In this document: positions 16,397 to 25,866 of the stretch, piece by piece
How positions within the stretch are numbered: the stretch's first letter is position 1
How the letters are laid out: each line of letters starts with the position of its first letter
Assembly: GCA_002255935.1 (NCBI GenBank)
Contig: NKIO01000013.1
Span: 1 to 63,900, forward strand
Source: Comamonadaceae bacterium PBBC2
GTDB taxonomy: Bacteria > Pseudomonadota > Gammaproteobacteria > Burkholderiales > Burkholderiaceae_C
Length of the DNA: 63,900 nucleotides
Direction of reading: 5' to 3'
Position numbers and translations under genes: made by a program
Notes under the pieces: generated by a model
Databases searched by the model: none
The model's input: only the letters and a program-made list of their open reading frames with translations
What the model was told of the DNA's origin: nothing

Positions 16397-16835
16397 TTAC
16401 TGAAGAGTGCATTCGCTTTGACAAAACGGCAGATTGCTATGCATCTGAGTGCAACTTCGTCTTTTATTTACCACTCATTCCGCACCAATCAAGGGATTTT
16501 CATGCAAGACGGCCGCATCAAAGCGTTGCATTTGATGGCACTTCGACGGTAACTTTGCAAACTGTTTCTGAGATTCAGCGTGGCTCAGTCTGGTGGGACC
16601 TCAAATCGGCACTGGTACGATTCGTGCTTAGCCCATTTTGATTCAGCCAATGAGATGTTGTTTGAGTCAATTCACTGATTGAGGGGTAAGGAATGTGGAT
16701 TTTTCCACATAAACAGCGTATTCCCTATGTTGGGTAAGTGCTTAGCACGTTTTTTAGATGGTTTGGAGCAGGGTTGTGTTAAAGTGTAGTCAGCATTCGC
16801 ATTACATGTGGTTACAAGTATTTCAGGGGTAAAAA
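16397..16835. other. Gene-free stretch at the left edge of the island
   Basis: No convincing gene was seen. Composition becomes visibly more AT-rich. Small structures: a perfect hairpin TGTGGA-TTTT-TCCACA at 16694-16709, and GTGC-TTA-GCAC followed by a T-run near 16737-16756, a weak terminator-like motif. The promoter of the RTX-like gene must lie in the last 100 bases; no clear -35/-10 pair stands out. AGGGG lies 6 bases before the ATG at 16836. Confidence 0.6.
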
Positions 16836-17849
16836 ATGGCTATTGATTCATTGTTTGGTGGGAACGATACGGTTGTTGGGTCTTTGTCTGATGATACGCA
16901 GGCGTTGCTCAATAGCCTTTTGACGAGTTCCGTTGGCGGAAGTTCTACTGTAGAGATCCCGACCCCGGGTTCTTTGTATGTATCCAGTGAGGGTAGTTTT
17001 GGGCAAGACCAAGGGGCTTTGGTTTCCACCAGCCTTAACGTTGGTATTACTGCACAAGTGGACTCTGGCAATCTGGCTCTTAGCGTTCAGCTTCCTCCAG
17101 GGGTTGGTGTTGCGTTCCAAGGGCTCGATGAAAAGTCCCCTGAAGAAGCTGCCCAGTATTTCTCCAATGCTTTGGATTTAATAATCACATCCAATGATCC
17201 TGGTATCGTTGCGTACAAGGAAACGCTGTCAAATCTGGTGAAAGAGATTTCCGAAGCTATCTCTAGCACGGGCGCAAAAATGTCGGTTCGTTTCGTTGCG
17301 TTTTCTAACGATGATTCCCAAACGCGCGCTGCGACAAACGAAGTTTACTTGGATGTTACGGGTAAAGGTGGCAGCTCTTCTACTGAGTTGGTTGCAGTTG
17401 TTATGTCTAGCGTTGCCGCAGGAAAGACGCTGGTGTTGTCGGGTGTCGAGGGTGCGTTGTTGGTTGGTGCCGGAACTGCTCGGATAGATGGCTTCAAAGG
17501 AGCTTATATCTCTGGGGATCAAGCAAATCAAAAGATCATTGGTGGTGCGGGGCGCGACACGATTCTCGGTGGCGGTGGTACAGACACAATTACCGGCGGC
17601 TCAGGTGCGGATGTCTTCGGCTTCTCCAAGTTGAGCGGAAATATGATAATTACCGACTTCCAAGTTGGTGTGGACAAGCTTGGCTTCGGTGGAACAATAA
17701 CTTCTGTGAGCGATCTGGCGCCTAAGTTTACGGGTCTCACGCAAAACGCTGATGGTGTTACCCTAAGCTTCGGATCTGATGCATCTATTACATTGGTTGG
17801 TGTTAGCGTAGAGCAGCTGTCACTTGACATGCTGAAGTTCGGTCTGTGA
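16836..17849 (+). CDS. RTX-like putatively secreted protein
   Basis: A 337-residue protein without a Sec signal peptide. It begins MAIDSLFGGNDTVVGSL and is Ser/Thr/Gly/Val-rich with few Lys and Arg and no Cys in the parts inspected. Near residues 233-262 there are calcium-binding nonapeptide-like repeats, IIGGAGRDTILGGGGTDTIT followed by GGSGADVFGF, then ITDFQVGVDKLGF, the pattern of RTX proteins exported by type I systems. The C-terminus is hydrophobic and acidic-poor (SLDMLKFGL). A good SD and a downstream terminator suggest a strongly expressed single-gene transcript. Its position at the head of a glycosyltransferase operon makes it a candidate glycoprotein or S-layer-like substrate (inference). 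No secretion genes are in the window. Confidence 0.75.
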   Translation: MAIDSLFGGNDTVVGSLSDDTQALLNSLLTSSVGGSSTVEIPTPGSLYVSSEGSFGQDQGALVSTSLNVGITAQVDSGNLALSVQLPPGVGVAFQGLDEKSPEEAAQYFSNALDLIITSNDPGIVAYKETLSNLVKEISEAISSTGAKMSVRFVAFSNDDSQTRAATNEVYLDVTGKGGSSSTELVAVVMSSVAAGKTLVLSGVEGALLVGAGTARIDGFKGAYISGDQANQKIIGGAGRDTILGGGGTDTITGGSGADVFGFSKLSGNMIITDFQVGVDKLGFGGTITSVSDLAPKFTGLTQNADGVTLSFGSDASITLVGVSVEQLSLDMLKFGL

Positions 17850-17867
17850 CGCAGTCATAACCCTCCC

Positions 17868-17893
17868 AAAAACCCGCGTAAGCGGGTTTTTTT
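17868..17893 (+). terminator. Rho-independent terminator after the RTX-like gene
   Basis: AAAAACCCGC-GTAA-GCGGGTTTTTTT, 18 bp after the RTX-like stop and 31 bp before the GT2 start. It could make the downstream glycosyltransferase genes less expressed than the RTX-like gene. Confidence 0.9.
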
Positions 17894-17924
17894 ATATATG
17901 TTTCGTTCTCTTAGGCGCGTGTAG

Positions 17925-19904
17925 GTGACAGAACCCGTTGGCATGATAGAGGAGGCATCCCCATTTAGAGTCAGGGGGTGGGCCTTTGACAAATCGAATC
18001 CTAATTTGGCCCTAGATCTTGTGCTCCGGGTAGACGGAATCGCGATTGACTGGTTTCGTCCCAACTTTCGCAAGCCAGCCATTGCAGACTTTCTAAATTG
18101 GTCACACGAGAGTTTGGGTGTTGTGGGATTTGACTTGCGTTTGCCTGCGTGGTTGGCGGATGGGCAGTCTCATACGATTGACGTCATACACAGCGACACT
18201 GGTCATGTGCTCTCGCCTGGCATTTTGCGAGTGCAGCATAGCCTAGCTCATGTCGAGTTTTGCAGTTTCGTTGAATGCGCTGAGGTAACGCGCCTGGACT
18301 CCAATTCGTTACTCAAGCAAACTACCGTTATTGTTCTAAATCGAAACGGAGCAAATGTCCTTGGCCCACTGCTTGAAAGTTGGGCATCTCACAATCGCGT
18401 TCCGAGTGACTGGATTGTCATAGACCATGCGTCCTCTGACGAGAGTTTGGCCTTACTCGGTCAATGGCAAAGCAAAATGTCCCTGCGGGTGATTGCCCTC
18501 GACCGTAACGACTCATTCTCCGCATCCTGTAATCGGGCGATTGCATTAGCTCAGACCCCCTATGTACTGCTACTGAACAATGACATCGTGTGGCTGCAAG
18601 ACGCTCTTGCCGGCATGCTCAAAACCATGCAAGACACTGCCGTAGGTGCCGTAGGTCTAAAACTATTGAAGACACTATCGGGAACTTCGGCCTATACCAC
18701 GGTCCAGCATTTGGGGGTCAGATACAGACAAATCGATGATGGCTATTGGCCCTATGAGGTGACACCAACGGAAAATGAGAATGAACACTCCCCACAGTTC
18801 GTTCCAGCCGCAACGGCCGCAGCTCTAATGTGCCGACGTGAAGACCTGTTGGCTATTGGTGGGTTTGATGAAGACTATTTTTATGGATTTGAGGATGTTG
18901 ATCTGTGCCTCCGCTTGGAACACCAATTGGGTTTATTGACTGTTTGCCGCAATGACTTGGTAGCGCTACATCGCCATGGCTACTCGAGATTGACCGGGCG
19001 CGAAGGGCACTCGCAGTTCACCCGCATTGTCAATAACGCGAACGTCTTAGGTCAAAAAATGGGTCTGTGGGCCAAATATCAGTGGTGGAAAAGTCTACTT
19101 TCGGCAGATCATATGATGTGCGCGGAAACTTTAACCATCGGGCTGGTGGTCAAAACAGCGTTCCCAGCAAGTACAACAACCCAAAGCCTAGCTCGGCAAA
19201 TACTCGCCCACCACAAGCGCGCTAAAGTTGTATTTGTGCATCCTGGAATTGACTATTACGACGCTCGCGATCTGCATATATTAGTGGTGGACTCATTTAG
19301 TTACGACACGCGCAGCCTCAAGAACGCACGGCCAGACCTCGTGCTCATAGCGCTTGTGCGTGGTGCTCCTGAGTCTTGGGTCAAGCAGCCATGGTGGATG
19401 TCTTTCACTGCCTACCTCACCACCAAGCAGCAATCCGCAGACAATTTGGCCCGACTTAGCCCTGTGAGCGCATCGCTAACCAGTAAGGCTGAGCCGCTAG
19501 GTTATTCATTACACCCTGAGGCCTGGCCTCTACGAGTTGGCATCGAATGGGATGATCAAAACGAAGCGCAGCTGGAGCATGCAAAAGATCTGCAGATCGG
19601 TCTTAAACGAGCGGGCGTAGCGTGCTGGCTTTTGCCACTTGATCCAGGGCCTGCGGGCCGCAGGGTGCTGGATGTTCGTGTGCGTATTTGTAACAAATCG
19701 AAAATCTCAGTTCCTCCAACTGCACCGATAGGCACCCTCAATATTCTGTGGTGCTTATCTTCGGTAGAAGCGAAGGCCCAACGTAGTCAGAAAAGAGGTG
19801 CTACGAATAGTCGACACTGGATTGAAACGCACCTACAACCGACAGCCCAGTTTCTTCAACAACATTGGAAAGCGCAGATTGAGCATACTTTTTCTGCATC
19901 CTAA
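17925..19904 (+). CDS. GT2-family glycosyltransferase with extra N- and C-terminal domains
   Basis: A 659-residue protein, GTG start (an ATG seven codons in is an alternative). Residues 1-110 resemble the beta-rich domain seen before some GT2 enzymes (FRVRGWAFDKSNPN, VVGFDLRLPAWLADG). The GT-A domain (about 130-360) has TTVIVLNRNGANVLGPLLES, YVLLLNNDIVWLQDAL with the donor-metal motif, and IGGFDEDYFYGFEDVDLCLR. The remaining 300 residues are not recognised but look like a second Rossmann-type region (VVFVHPGIDYYDARDLHIL). It overlaps the next gene by 26 bp if that gene starts at the TTG chosen here. Sugar specificity cannot be deduced. Confidence 0.85.
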   Translation: MTEPVGMIEEASPFRVRGWAFDKSNPNLALDLVLRVDGIAIDWFRPNFRKPAIADFLNWSHESLGVVGFDLRLPAWLADGQSHTIDVIHSDTGHVLSPGILRVQHSLAHVEFCSFVECAEVTRLDSNSLLKQTTVIVLNRNGANVLGPLLESWASHNRVPSDWIVIDHASSDESLALLGQWQSKMSLRVIALDRNDSFSASCNRAIALAQTPYVLLLNNDIVWLQDALAGMLKTMQDTAVGAVGLKLLKTLSGTSAYTTVQHLGVRYRQIDDGYWPYEVTPTENENEHSPQFVPAATAAALMCRREDLLAIGGFDEDYFYGFEDVDLCLRLEHQLGLLTVCRNDLVALHRHGYSRLTGREGHSQFTRIVNNANVLGQKMGLWAKYQWWKSLLSADHMMCAETLTIGLVVKTAFPASTTTQSLARQILAHHKRAKVVFVHPGIDYYDARDLHILVVDSFSYDTRSLKNARPDLVLIALVRGAPESWVKQPWWMSFTAYLTTKQQSADNLARLSPVSASLTSKAEPLGYSLHPEAWPLRVGIEWDDQNEAQLEHAKDLQIGLKRAGVACWLLPLDPGPAGRRVLDVRVRICNKSKISVPPTAPIGTLNILWCLSSVEAKAQRSQKRGATNSRHWIETHLQPTAQFLQQHWKAQIEHTFSAS

Positions 19905-21111
19905 TTTCCCGGGACAGTTCCGCCGACTTGCTGGAGCCCTTGCCAAGCGCGCAGAGATTAGCGTCTATGGTTTGGGTGATCGCAGTTGGACCGAAAATCT
20001 CACACCTTTGCAAGGCGTTCATACATTGACCTATGAACCACCAGAGGCGAATGCCACGCAAGCGGCATGTCACCCCTGGGTTAAGGGTTTTGACGCTGCC
20101 GTCCATCGGGGTCAGCGCGTCATAGAAACGCTTGCGAAGCATAAATCTCAGGGCTTAGAGCCAGACGTCATAGTGGCGCACCCAGGCTGGGGCGATGCGT
20201 TTTTTGTGCGCGACTTCTTCCCCGGGGCACGGGTAATAGGCCTGTTTGAGTACTTCTACCGCCCACGTGGTGCTGATGTAGGTTTTGACCCGACATTTCC
20301 AGTGAGCATGGACGACATATTTCGCTTGCACACCAGCAACGCGACGCAGCTGTTGGCGCTGGAATCTTGCGACACGGGTATTTGCCCTACGCCGTGGCAA
20401 AAAAGTCTATTTCCGGGAGCCTACTCAAACCGTTTGCAAGTCTTGCACGAAGGTGTTGATACTAATCAGGCTAAACCAAGCGTTTCGGCCAGTTACACCC
20501 TGCCGACGGGGCAAACACTGCATGCAGGTGACGAAGTTCTTACCTACGTTAGCCGTCATCTCGAGCCCTACAGGGGTTTCCACATTCTTATGAGAGCCTT
20601 GCCTGCGGTACTCAAGGAGCGCCCACAATGCCAAGTCGTTATCGTTGGCGGGGAAACGGGTGGGGGATACGGACCAAAACCGCCACCGCCATTCGTCAGT
20701 TGGAAAGAAAAGGCCTTGCGTGAGCTGGGTACAGAAGTAGACATATCAAGAGTTCACTTCGTGGGACAACTTCCGTATGACCAGTACCTTCGCGTACTGC
20801 AGGTTTCCAAGTTGCATGTCTATTTAACCTACCCGTTCATCCTATCTTGGTCGGCACTAGAAGCTATGGCCTGTGGCTGCTCTATCCTGGCCTCAGACAC
20901 CCAGCCTGTCACGGATGCCATGGTGCACGAACACAATGCAATTTTGTTTCCCTTCCATAGCCACCAGGCATTGTCAGAACATGCTGTCCACATGCTTGCC
21001 AATCCTGCAGAATACGCCGACTTGGGGCGCAATGCGCGGCAAACTATTTGTGATAACTTTGACTTCGAAACAATAAGCTTACCTGCTTACCGAAAATTGC
21101 TTGAACTGTAA
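19879..21111 (+). CDS. GT4-family glycosyltransferase
   Basis: A 410-residue GT-B enzyme. The N-terminal fold starts LSILFLHPNFPGQFRRLAGA, which argues for the TTG at 19879 although a GTG at 19798 is also in frame. Family signs: LTYVSRHLEPYRGFHILMRA, VVIVGGETGGGYG, VHFVGQLPYDQYLRVLQVS and the donor-binding SWSALEAMACGCSILASDTQ. The N-terminal region (PNFPGQFRRLA) is the kind found in a GT4 group often annotated as glycan or rhamnan transferases. Overlap with the upstream GT2 gene suggests translational coupling. Confidence 0.85.
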   Translation: MSILFLHPNFPGQFRRLAGALAKRAEISVYGLGDRSWTENLTPLQGVHTLTYEPPEANATQAACHPWVKGFDAAVHRGQRVIETLAKHKSQGLEPDVIVAHPGWGDAFFVRDFFPGARVIGLFEYFYRPRGADVGFDPTFPVSMDDIFRLHTSNATQLLALESCDTGICPTPWQKSLFPGAYSNRLQVLHEGVDTNQAKPSVSASYTLPTGQTLHAGDEVLTYVSRHLEPYRGFHILMRALPAVLKERPQCQVVIVGGETGGGYGPKPPPPFVSWKEKALRELGTEVDISRVHFVGQLPYDQYLRVLQVSKLHVYLTYPFILSWSALEAMACGCSILASDTQPVTDAMVHEHNAILFPFHSHQALSEHAVHMLANPAEYADLGRNARQTICDNFDFETISLPAYRKLLEL

Positions 21112-21133
21112 CAATTACCTTGCAACAAACACC

Positions 21134-22441
21134 ATGTCGACAAAAAGCAAAGTGCTCACCCCCAAAACGAATAATGCGTTGACCCAACTAACGAAGCTGC
21201 TGCAGCAGGCGCAGGCACATATAGCCGCTGGCGACCACGGCAGCGCTTTGCGTGTTTACCGCGAGGCGTTGGCACTGGCCCCAGACAACGCTGGAGCAGC
21301 CTTCAGTCTTGCAGTTTTTTTGAATCGGGTTGGCAAAAGCGATGAGGCGCTGCAATGGCTCAAACGCTTGCAAAACTCGGTTGGTAAATTGCGAACTCAG
21401 GAGTCCGCAACAATGCGTGCGGGCATTTGGGCCCAAACCGGTTTGGCTTATCAGCAAGAGGGCCAACTTCAGTTGGCTCTGGATGCATTTGGTGCGGCGT
21501 ACAAACTCACGCCTACACCCGAACTAAACCAAGTAGTAGCGCAACTTCAGCCCTTGGTGCGCAGCCCGCTGCCCGTGCAACAACTTATCTTGCATGCCCG
21601 CACCCAAGCAGAGCGCCAACAGTATGACCATGCCTTCCAAACCTACACGGCTGCGTTGCAGCTTCATCCCGATAACGCGTTAGCCTTGCACGGCTTGGCA
21701 ATGGTGCAGCGCCAGCGAGGGCACTTGGCCGAGGCACTTCCGCTACTACAAAAAGCGATTGTTCTGCTGCCTGATCGCCCAGACTTTTTCAATGACTTGG
21801 GCATGATTTTTCAAGATCGCGGTGAATTCTTGCAGGCCGTAAGTTTTCATAAACGCGCGCTAAAGCTCAACCCAAGTTTTACGTGGGCCATGCTGAACCT
21901 GGGTGTAGCCCATAAGCGCCTAGGCAATAAAGAAGATGCACTCGCCGCGTATCAAAATGTGCTGCGTTTGCAGCCTACTATTCCAGAAGTGCATAACAAC
22001 CTAGGCAACTTGCTGCGCACTATGGGCCGTCACGCCGAGGCTCGCACCAGCTTGCTGCAGGCACTTACATTGCGCCCCAATTACCCTGACGCTCAAGCCA
22101 ACCTCCAAGCCTTGGATGCGGAAATAGCCGTCACAGAAGCAGAAAAAAACAAAGCCCTGAAACCCTCGCCTGCAGTAAAAACCAAGGCAAAGTTAGCGGT
22201 CCCTGCCGCAAATGTGGACGCCAAAAAGACAGTAAACAAGGCCCCTGTCAAAGACACCGCCAAGCTCACTGCCAAAGCGCCGATCCCGAAATCCAGCGCC
22301 ACCAAAGCCCCAGTATCTAAAAAAGTTGCTATAAAAAAAGTAGCTGCCTCCGCACTACCCACGGCCCCCAAGGCCAAAAAGACTACAAAAGAAAAACCTT
22401 TAGTGAAGGGAAGCGCGCGTAAGGCCAAGGGCATGCCATGA
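21134..22441 (+). CDS. TPR protein with a Lys/Ala/Pro-rich tail
   Basis: A 435-residue protein from ATG 21134 (an in-frame TTG at 21101 adds eleven residues). Residues 20-340 are tetratricopeptide repeats, for example DHGSALRVYREALALAPDNA and LEALPLLQKAIVLLPDRPDF-type units, and LRLQPTIPEVHNNLGNLLRT. The last 90 residues are a low-complexity Lys/Ala/Pro/Thr tail, partly encoded by a copy of the dispersed repeat. TPR proteins in glycan loci usually scaffold partners or belong to SPINDLY-type transferases; no catalytic domain is seen here. Its stop overlaps the next ATG by 4 bp. Confidence 0.85.
   Translation: MSTKSKVLTPKTNNALTQLTKLLQQAQAHIAAGDHGSALRVYREALALAPDNAGAAFSLAVFLNRVGKSDEALQWLKRLQNSVGKLRTQESATMRAGIWAQTGLAYQQEGQLQLALDAFGAAYKLTPTPELNQVVAQLQPLVRSPLPVQQLILHARTQAERQQYDHAFQTYTAALQLHPDNALALHGLAMVQRQRGHLAEALPLLQKAIVLLPDRPDFFNDLGMIFQDRGEFLQAVSFHKRALKLNPSFTWAMLNLGVAHKRLGNKEDALAAYQNVLRLQPTIPEVHNNLGNLLRTMGRHAEARTSLLQALTLRPNYPDAQANLQALDAEIAVTEAEKNKALKPSPAVKTKAKLAVPAANVDAKKTVNKAPVKDTAKLTAKAPIPKSSATKAPVSKKVAIKKVAASALPTAPKAKKTTKEKPLVKGSARKAKGMP
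22324..22378 (+). repeat. Short palindromic repeat, copy E, inside the TPR gene tail
   Basis: GTTGCTATAAAAAAAGTAGC, then TGCCTCCGCACTACCCACGG and CCCCCAAGGCC. It matches copies A and D (GTAGCTNCTCCCGCACTATCCACGG). It is translated as VAIKKVAASALPTAPKA, within a basic tail that fits this composition. Confidence 0.65.
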
Positions 22442-25400
22442 AAGGGATCTTCATCACCGGTGCCTATGCACCCGCGCTGCAACAAGTAGCCGGTACGCTG
22501 ATGGCCTGCGGGCTAGAGCCGGCTAAATCAAACCAGCGCGATGAACAGCAAGACCTGAGCTTTTGGCACGAGCAGGTATTGGCAGCAGCGGCCGATGAAT
22601 CAAATGGACTACAAGCCGTCAGTCAACCCGGTCGCTTTTGGGAACAGCTGGCCAGTGATATTTTTGTTGCCAACATCCAGTCTCAAGTGTGGGGTTGGGC
22701 CGACACACGAGCCACTTGGCTGCTCGACTACTGGCTCGAGTTTGAGCCGCGCCTGAATTTCATACTGGTCGTGAACAGCCCGGAACACGCGCTTGCCCAT
22801 GCCCTGCTTGCGCATGACAGATCCGTTGCCACCGACACTGTCATGCAGCAATGGCAACTTCACCATGAAGAGTTGCTTCGATTTTTCAATCGCAACCCCA
22901 AGCGCTGCCTGCTAGTTGATGCAGATGACTGTGCCCAAAATACTAAAGCGCTGGTGGCGCAGTGCGACCAGCATTGGAAGCTTGGGTTGACGCCTTCGGA
23001 TGCACCTGCAATAGATTTGAAGCCACCAGGCGCATTAGCTCAATACCTAGCGCACCAGCTCAGCCAGCATTACCCGGCTTCGGCCGACCTACAGCACGAG
23101 ATTGTTGCGACGGCAACTCGTTTTGGTGCCGGCCCCGCCGCAACTCCTGGGAAAGCACCAGATTTAGGTCACATCGTTGACGACTATCATCTTTTGCTAG
23201 ACCGCTCTGCAGCGCAGGCCGACCTTCAAATGGCCTTGCTGGCCCAGCAAATCCTGTCTGCAGAACAGGCGCAAGCCCTAGAGGATTTAGCAAGCGCCCA
23301 AAACCAAGTTGAAACAAACCTTGAAGAGCAATACCTAGAGAATGAGGTATTGCGCTCGCAGCACCATCAATTGCAGCAGCAGCTAGAACAGCAATTTCAT
23401 GCTGCCCAAGCTTTGCTTAGTCAGTTGCAAACTTTGCAAGCCGCCGGGCAAATTCTGGATGCAAACAATGCTGAGCTTGCCAGCGAGTTGGATGCACTCA
23501 CTAAAATCAAAGCGCAATTGCTGGACGAATTGGAAAGTACCAAACACAAGGCTGATTCAAGGCAAGCAGAGCAACAACAAGAGGCAGAAGTCTTGCTGCT
23601 GCGACTGCATCAGGTGCAAGAAGAGCTAGAGCAGTACTTCCTGCAAACCCAGACTCTAAAAGGCCAGCTAGAGTCAGCGCGTACGGCCGAACAAAGCCTG
23701 GTTGCGGAAAAAGCAAAACTAAGCGAGCAATTTGCTGCAAACCAAGCCACGTACCAAGCTGATCTTGACAAGACAAAAGCAAGCTTTATGACCCAGCTTG
23801 CCCAAAACCAGCAACAAGAAGCTGCCCTTGCGCAGACCCATCAGCAACAAATCGCCCAACTCACAGCCCAATACAAAGAGCAACAACAAGAGGCAGAAGT
23901 CTTGCTGCTGCTACTGCACCAGGTGCAAGAAGAGCTAGAGCAGTACTTCCTGCAAACCCAGACTCTCCTAGGACAGCTAGAAGCAGCGCGTGCTGCCGAA
24001 CAAAGTCTGGTTGCAGAAAAAGCAAAACTCAGCCAACAATTTGCTGAAAACCAGGCCGCTTTGAAGGCAGATCTTGACAAGACAAAAGCAAGCTTAAAGA
24101 CAGCCGAGCATGCCTACACCCAATCAAAGAGCCAACTACGTGCCGCAGAAGTGGCCCTCCGGGCCGATCTTGAAAAGGCTAAAACATCCCTGCAAGCTGC
24201 TCAAAACGAAAGTGCTAGCTTAAAGACCCAGCTTGCCCAAAACCAGAAACAAGAAGCTGCCCTCGCGCAGACGCACCAGCAACAAATCGCCAAACTCACA
24301 GCCCAATACAAAGAGCAACAACAAGAGCTAAAGCGGTATTCCCTGCAAACCCAGACTCTTCAAGGTCAGCTACAAGCAGCGCGTACTGCCGAACAAAGTC
24401 TGGTTGCAGAAAAAGCAAAACTCAGCCAGCAATTTGCTGAAAACCAGGCCGCTTTGAAGGCAGATCTTGACAAGACAAAAGCAAGCTTAAAGGCAGCCCA
24501 GCAAGACCACACCAAATCACAGAGCCAACTACGTGCCGCAGAAGCGGCCCTTCAGGCCGACCTTGAAAAGGCTAAAACATCCCTTCAAGCTGCACAAAAC
24601 GAAAGTACTAGCTTAAAGACCCAGCTTGCCCAAAACCAGAAACAAGAAGCTGCCCTCGTGCAGACGCACCAGCAACAAATCGCCAAACTCACAGCCCAAT
24701 ACAAAGAGCAACAACAAGAGGGAGAAGTCTTGTTGTTTCAACTGCATCAGGTGCAAGAAGAGCTAGAGCACTACTTCTTGCAGCAGCAAGACGCCAAGCG
24801 CCTGCTTAGCGGTGCTGAGCAGCGCTGGCAGCGCATGCTAGAGCGGACGCCAGACTACTGTGATTTTGAGTCTATCGAAGCATTGCCTGCAGAGGGCTCC
24901 GGGCAAATTCTCTGGCGGATCAAAAATCTTCATACAACCAGACGCAGTTTCCCGTTGCTGGAATTCAAAACTCTACTGCAAGACGGCATTGCCAGCATTG
25001 TCATTGAACACGCCTCCGGGGCTGAAGGCGTACTGAGTCGCTGGCCCAGTGACGCTGCGGATCAAACCGCATTAGCCGTGCAAGCTGCGGGTAAGAATAT
25101 GAGTCCGACGCTGTTGAAAAGTTTGCAGCAAATAGGGACCAGCGACTGGAAACTGATGCAAATCCTGGTCACTTTGCTCCGCAAAGCGCTTGTGGCTCCC
25201 CTGGCGATCAAGGCACCCGATGAATTTGCGCCTCAACTCTTACAGACCGGCTTGGACAAGTTGCTAATAGCCCTGCAAGCCTTCCCGCCTGCCCTGCGCT
25301 TTGATGCAGTCACATTGAAGCGTGAGCAAGTTAACCCTGACTATGAACACCTTTGGCTGGGTTTTAGTAATCTCAGTCTGGGTAGCCAGCACTGGCCTGC

Positions 25401-25866
25401 TTTTGAATTCCGCTTTTCTTGTGCCAATGTGCGGCCCAAGCGCTTTGGCGGCCACCCCAAGTTAGAGTTTCCACAGACCGTAAGCGAAGCCCCTTTTGAA
25501 AGCTGGTTTGAAGAGTCCTATGACGACTTTGGCGGAAAACTAGAGTTGCGTTTTGCTCTACCTGATTCTATGGATATCGATGTCTGGCAGCAGCTATCTG
25601 CCGCCGACCGCACTTTCTTAATCGCCCTGGTGCACCAGCTTCCTGCCATATTGGGTGCCTTGCAAAGCGCTGGTACGCGCCTCAAGCGCTCTTGGGATGA
25701 CTGGACCCGTATGGCCACAGAAGTACAGCGCGTGGTGGCATTGCGGTGCTCGGCATTGCAAGCGAAAGCGGTGCCGCCGGTACCTAGTCCGCCAAAGCTT
25801 ATAGAGGCACCTGCCCCAAATCCGGTACAAGCTAAACGCCCAGCTCGCAAAGGTGCTAAGAAATGA
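22438..25866 (+). CDS. Large coiled-coil protein of the glycan locus
   Basis: A 1142-residue protein. The N-terminal 230 residues resemble a degenerate sulfotransferase-like fold (MKGIFITGAYAPALQQVAGT; RLNFILVVNSPEHALAHALL) but lack a clear PAPS-binding loop. Residues about 280-800 are a long coiled coil rich in Gln, Glu, Ala and Lys, built from imperfect internal repeats with LHQVQEELEQYFLQTQTL and LVAEKAKLSQQFAENQAAL. The C-terminal 340 residues form a globular domain with aromatic strands (YEHLWLGFSNLSLGSQHWPA). I have seen the LHQVQEELE.YFL motif recurring in coiled-coil proteins of glycan loci. It overlaps both neighbours by 4 bp. Probably a cytoplasmic or membrane-associated scaffold (inference). 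Confidence 0.75.
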   Translation: MKGIFITGAYAPALQQVAGTLMACGLEPAKSNQRDEQQDLSFWHEQVLAAAADESNGLQAVSQPGRFWEQLASDIFVANIQSQVWGWADTRATWLLDYWLEFEPRLNFILVVNSPEHALAHALLAHDRSVATDTVMQQWQLHHEELLRFFNRNPKRCLLVDADDCAQNTKALVAQCDQHWKLGLTPSDAPAIDLKPPGALAQYLAHQLSQHYPASADLQHEIVATATRFGAGPAATPGKAPDLGHIVDDYHLLLDRSAAQADLQMALLAQQILSAEQAQALEDLASAQNQVETNLEEQYLENEVLRSQHHQLQQQLEQQFHAAQALLSQLQTLQAAGQILDANNAELASELDALTKIKAQLLDELESTKHKADSRQAEQQQEAEVLLLRLHQVQEELEQYFLQTQTLKGQLESARTAEQSLVAEKAKLSEQFAANQATYQADLDKTKASFMTQLAQNQQQEAALAQTHQQQIAQLTAQYKEQQQEAEVLLLLLHQVQEELEQYFLQTQTLLGQLEAARAAEQSLVAEKAKLSQQFAENQAALKADLDKTKASLKTAEHAYTQSKSQLRAAEVALRADLEKAKTSLQAAQNESASLKTQLAQNQKQEAALAQTHQQQIAKLTAQYKEQQQELKRYSLQTQTLQGQLQAARTAEQSLVAEKAKLSQQFAENQAALKADLDKTKASLKAAQQDHTKSQSQLRAAEAALQADLEKAKTSLQAAQNESTSLKTQLAQNQKQEAALVQTHQQQIAKLTAQYKEQQQEGEVLLFQLHQVQEELEHYFLQQQDAKRLLSGAEQRWQRMLERTPDYCDFESIEALPAEGSGQILWRIKNLHTTRRSFPLLEFKTLLQDGIASIVIEHASGAEGVLSRWPSDAADQTALAVQAAGKNMSPTLLKSLQQIGTSDWKLMQILVTLLRKALVAPLAIKAPDEFAPQLLQTGLDKLLIALQAFPPALRFDAVTLKREQVNPDYEHLWLGFSNLSLGSQHWPAFEFRFSCANVRPKRFGGHPKLEFPQTVSEAPFESWFEESYDDFGGKLELRFALPDSMDIDVWQQLSAADRTFLIALVHQLPAILGALQSAGTRLKRSWDDWTRMATEVQRVVALRCSALQAKAVPPVPSPPKLIEAPAPNPVQAKRPARKGAKK
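23571..24790 (+). repeat. Imperfect tandem repeats within the coiled-coil gene
   Basis: Units beginning CAACAACAAGAG occur near 23571, 23881, 24309 and 24711. The spacing (about 310, 428 and 402 bases) varies because an extra block around TKASLKAAQ..SQLRAAEAAL is present in the middle units. Copies are near-identical over tens of bases, which points to recent duplication or recombination. Confidence 0.8.

Noticed and set aside
16243..16641. Open frame running out of the pyrF 3' end
   Set aside because: It is a second frame over pyrF that continues into AT-rich intergenic DNA; no family resemblance.
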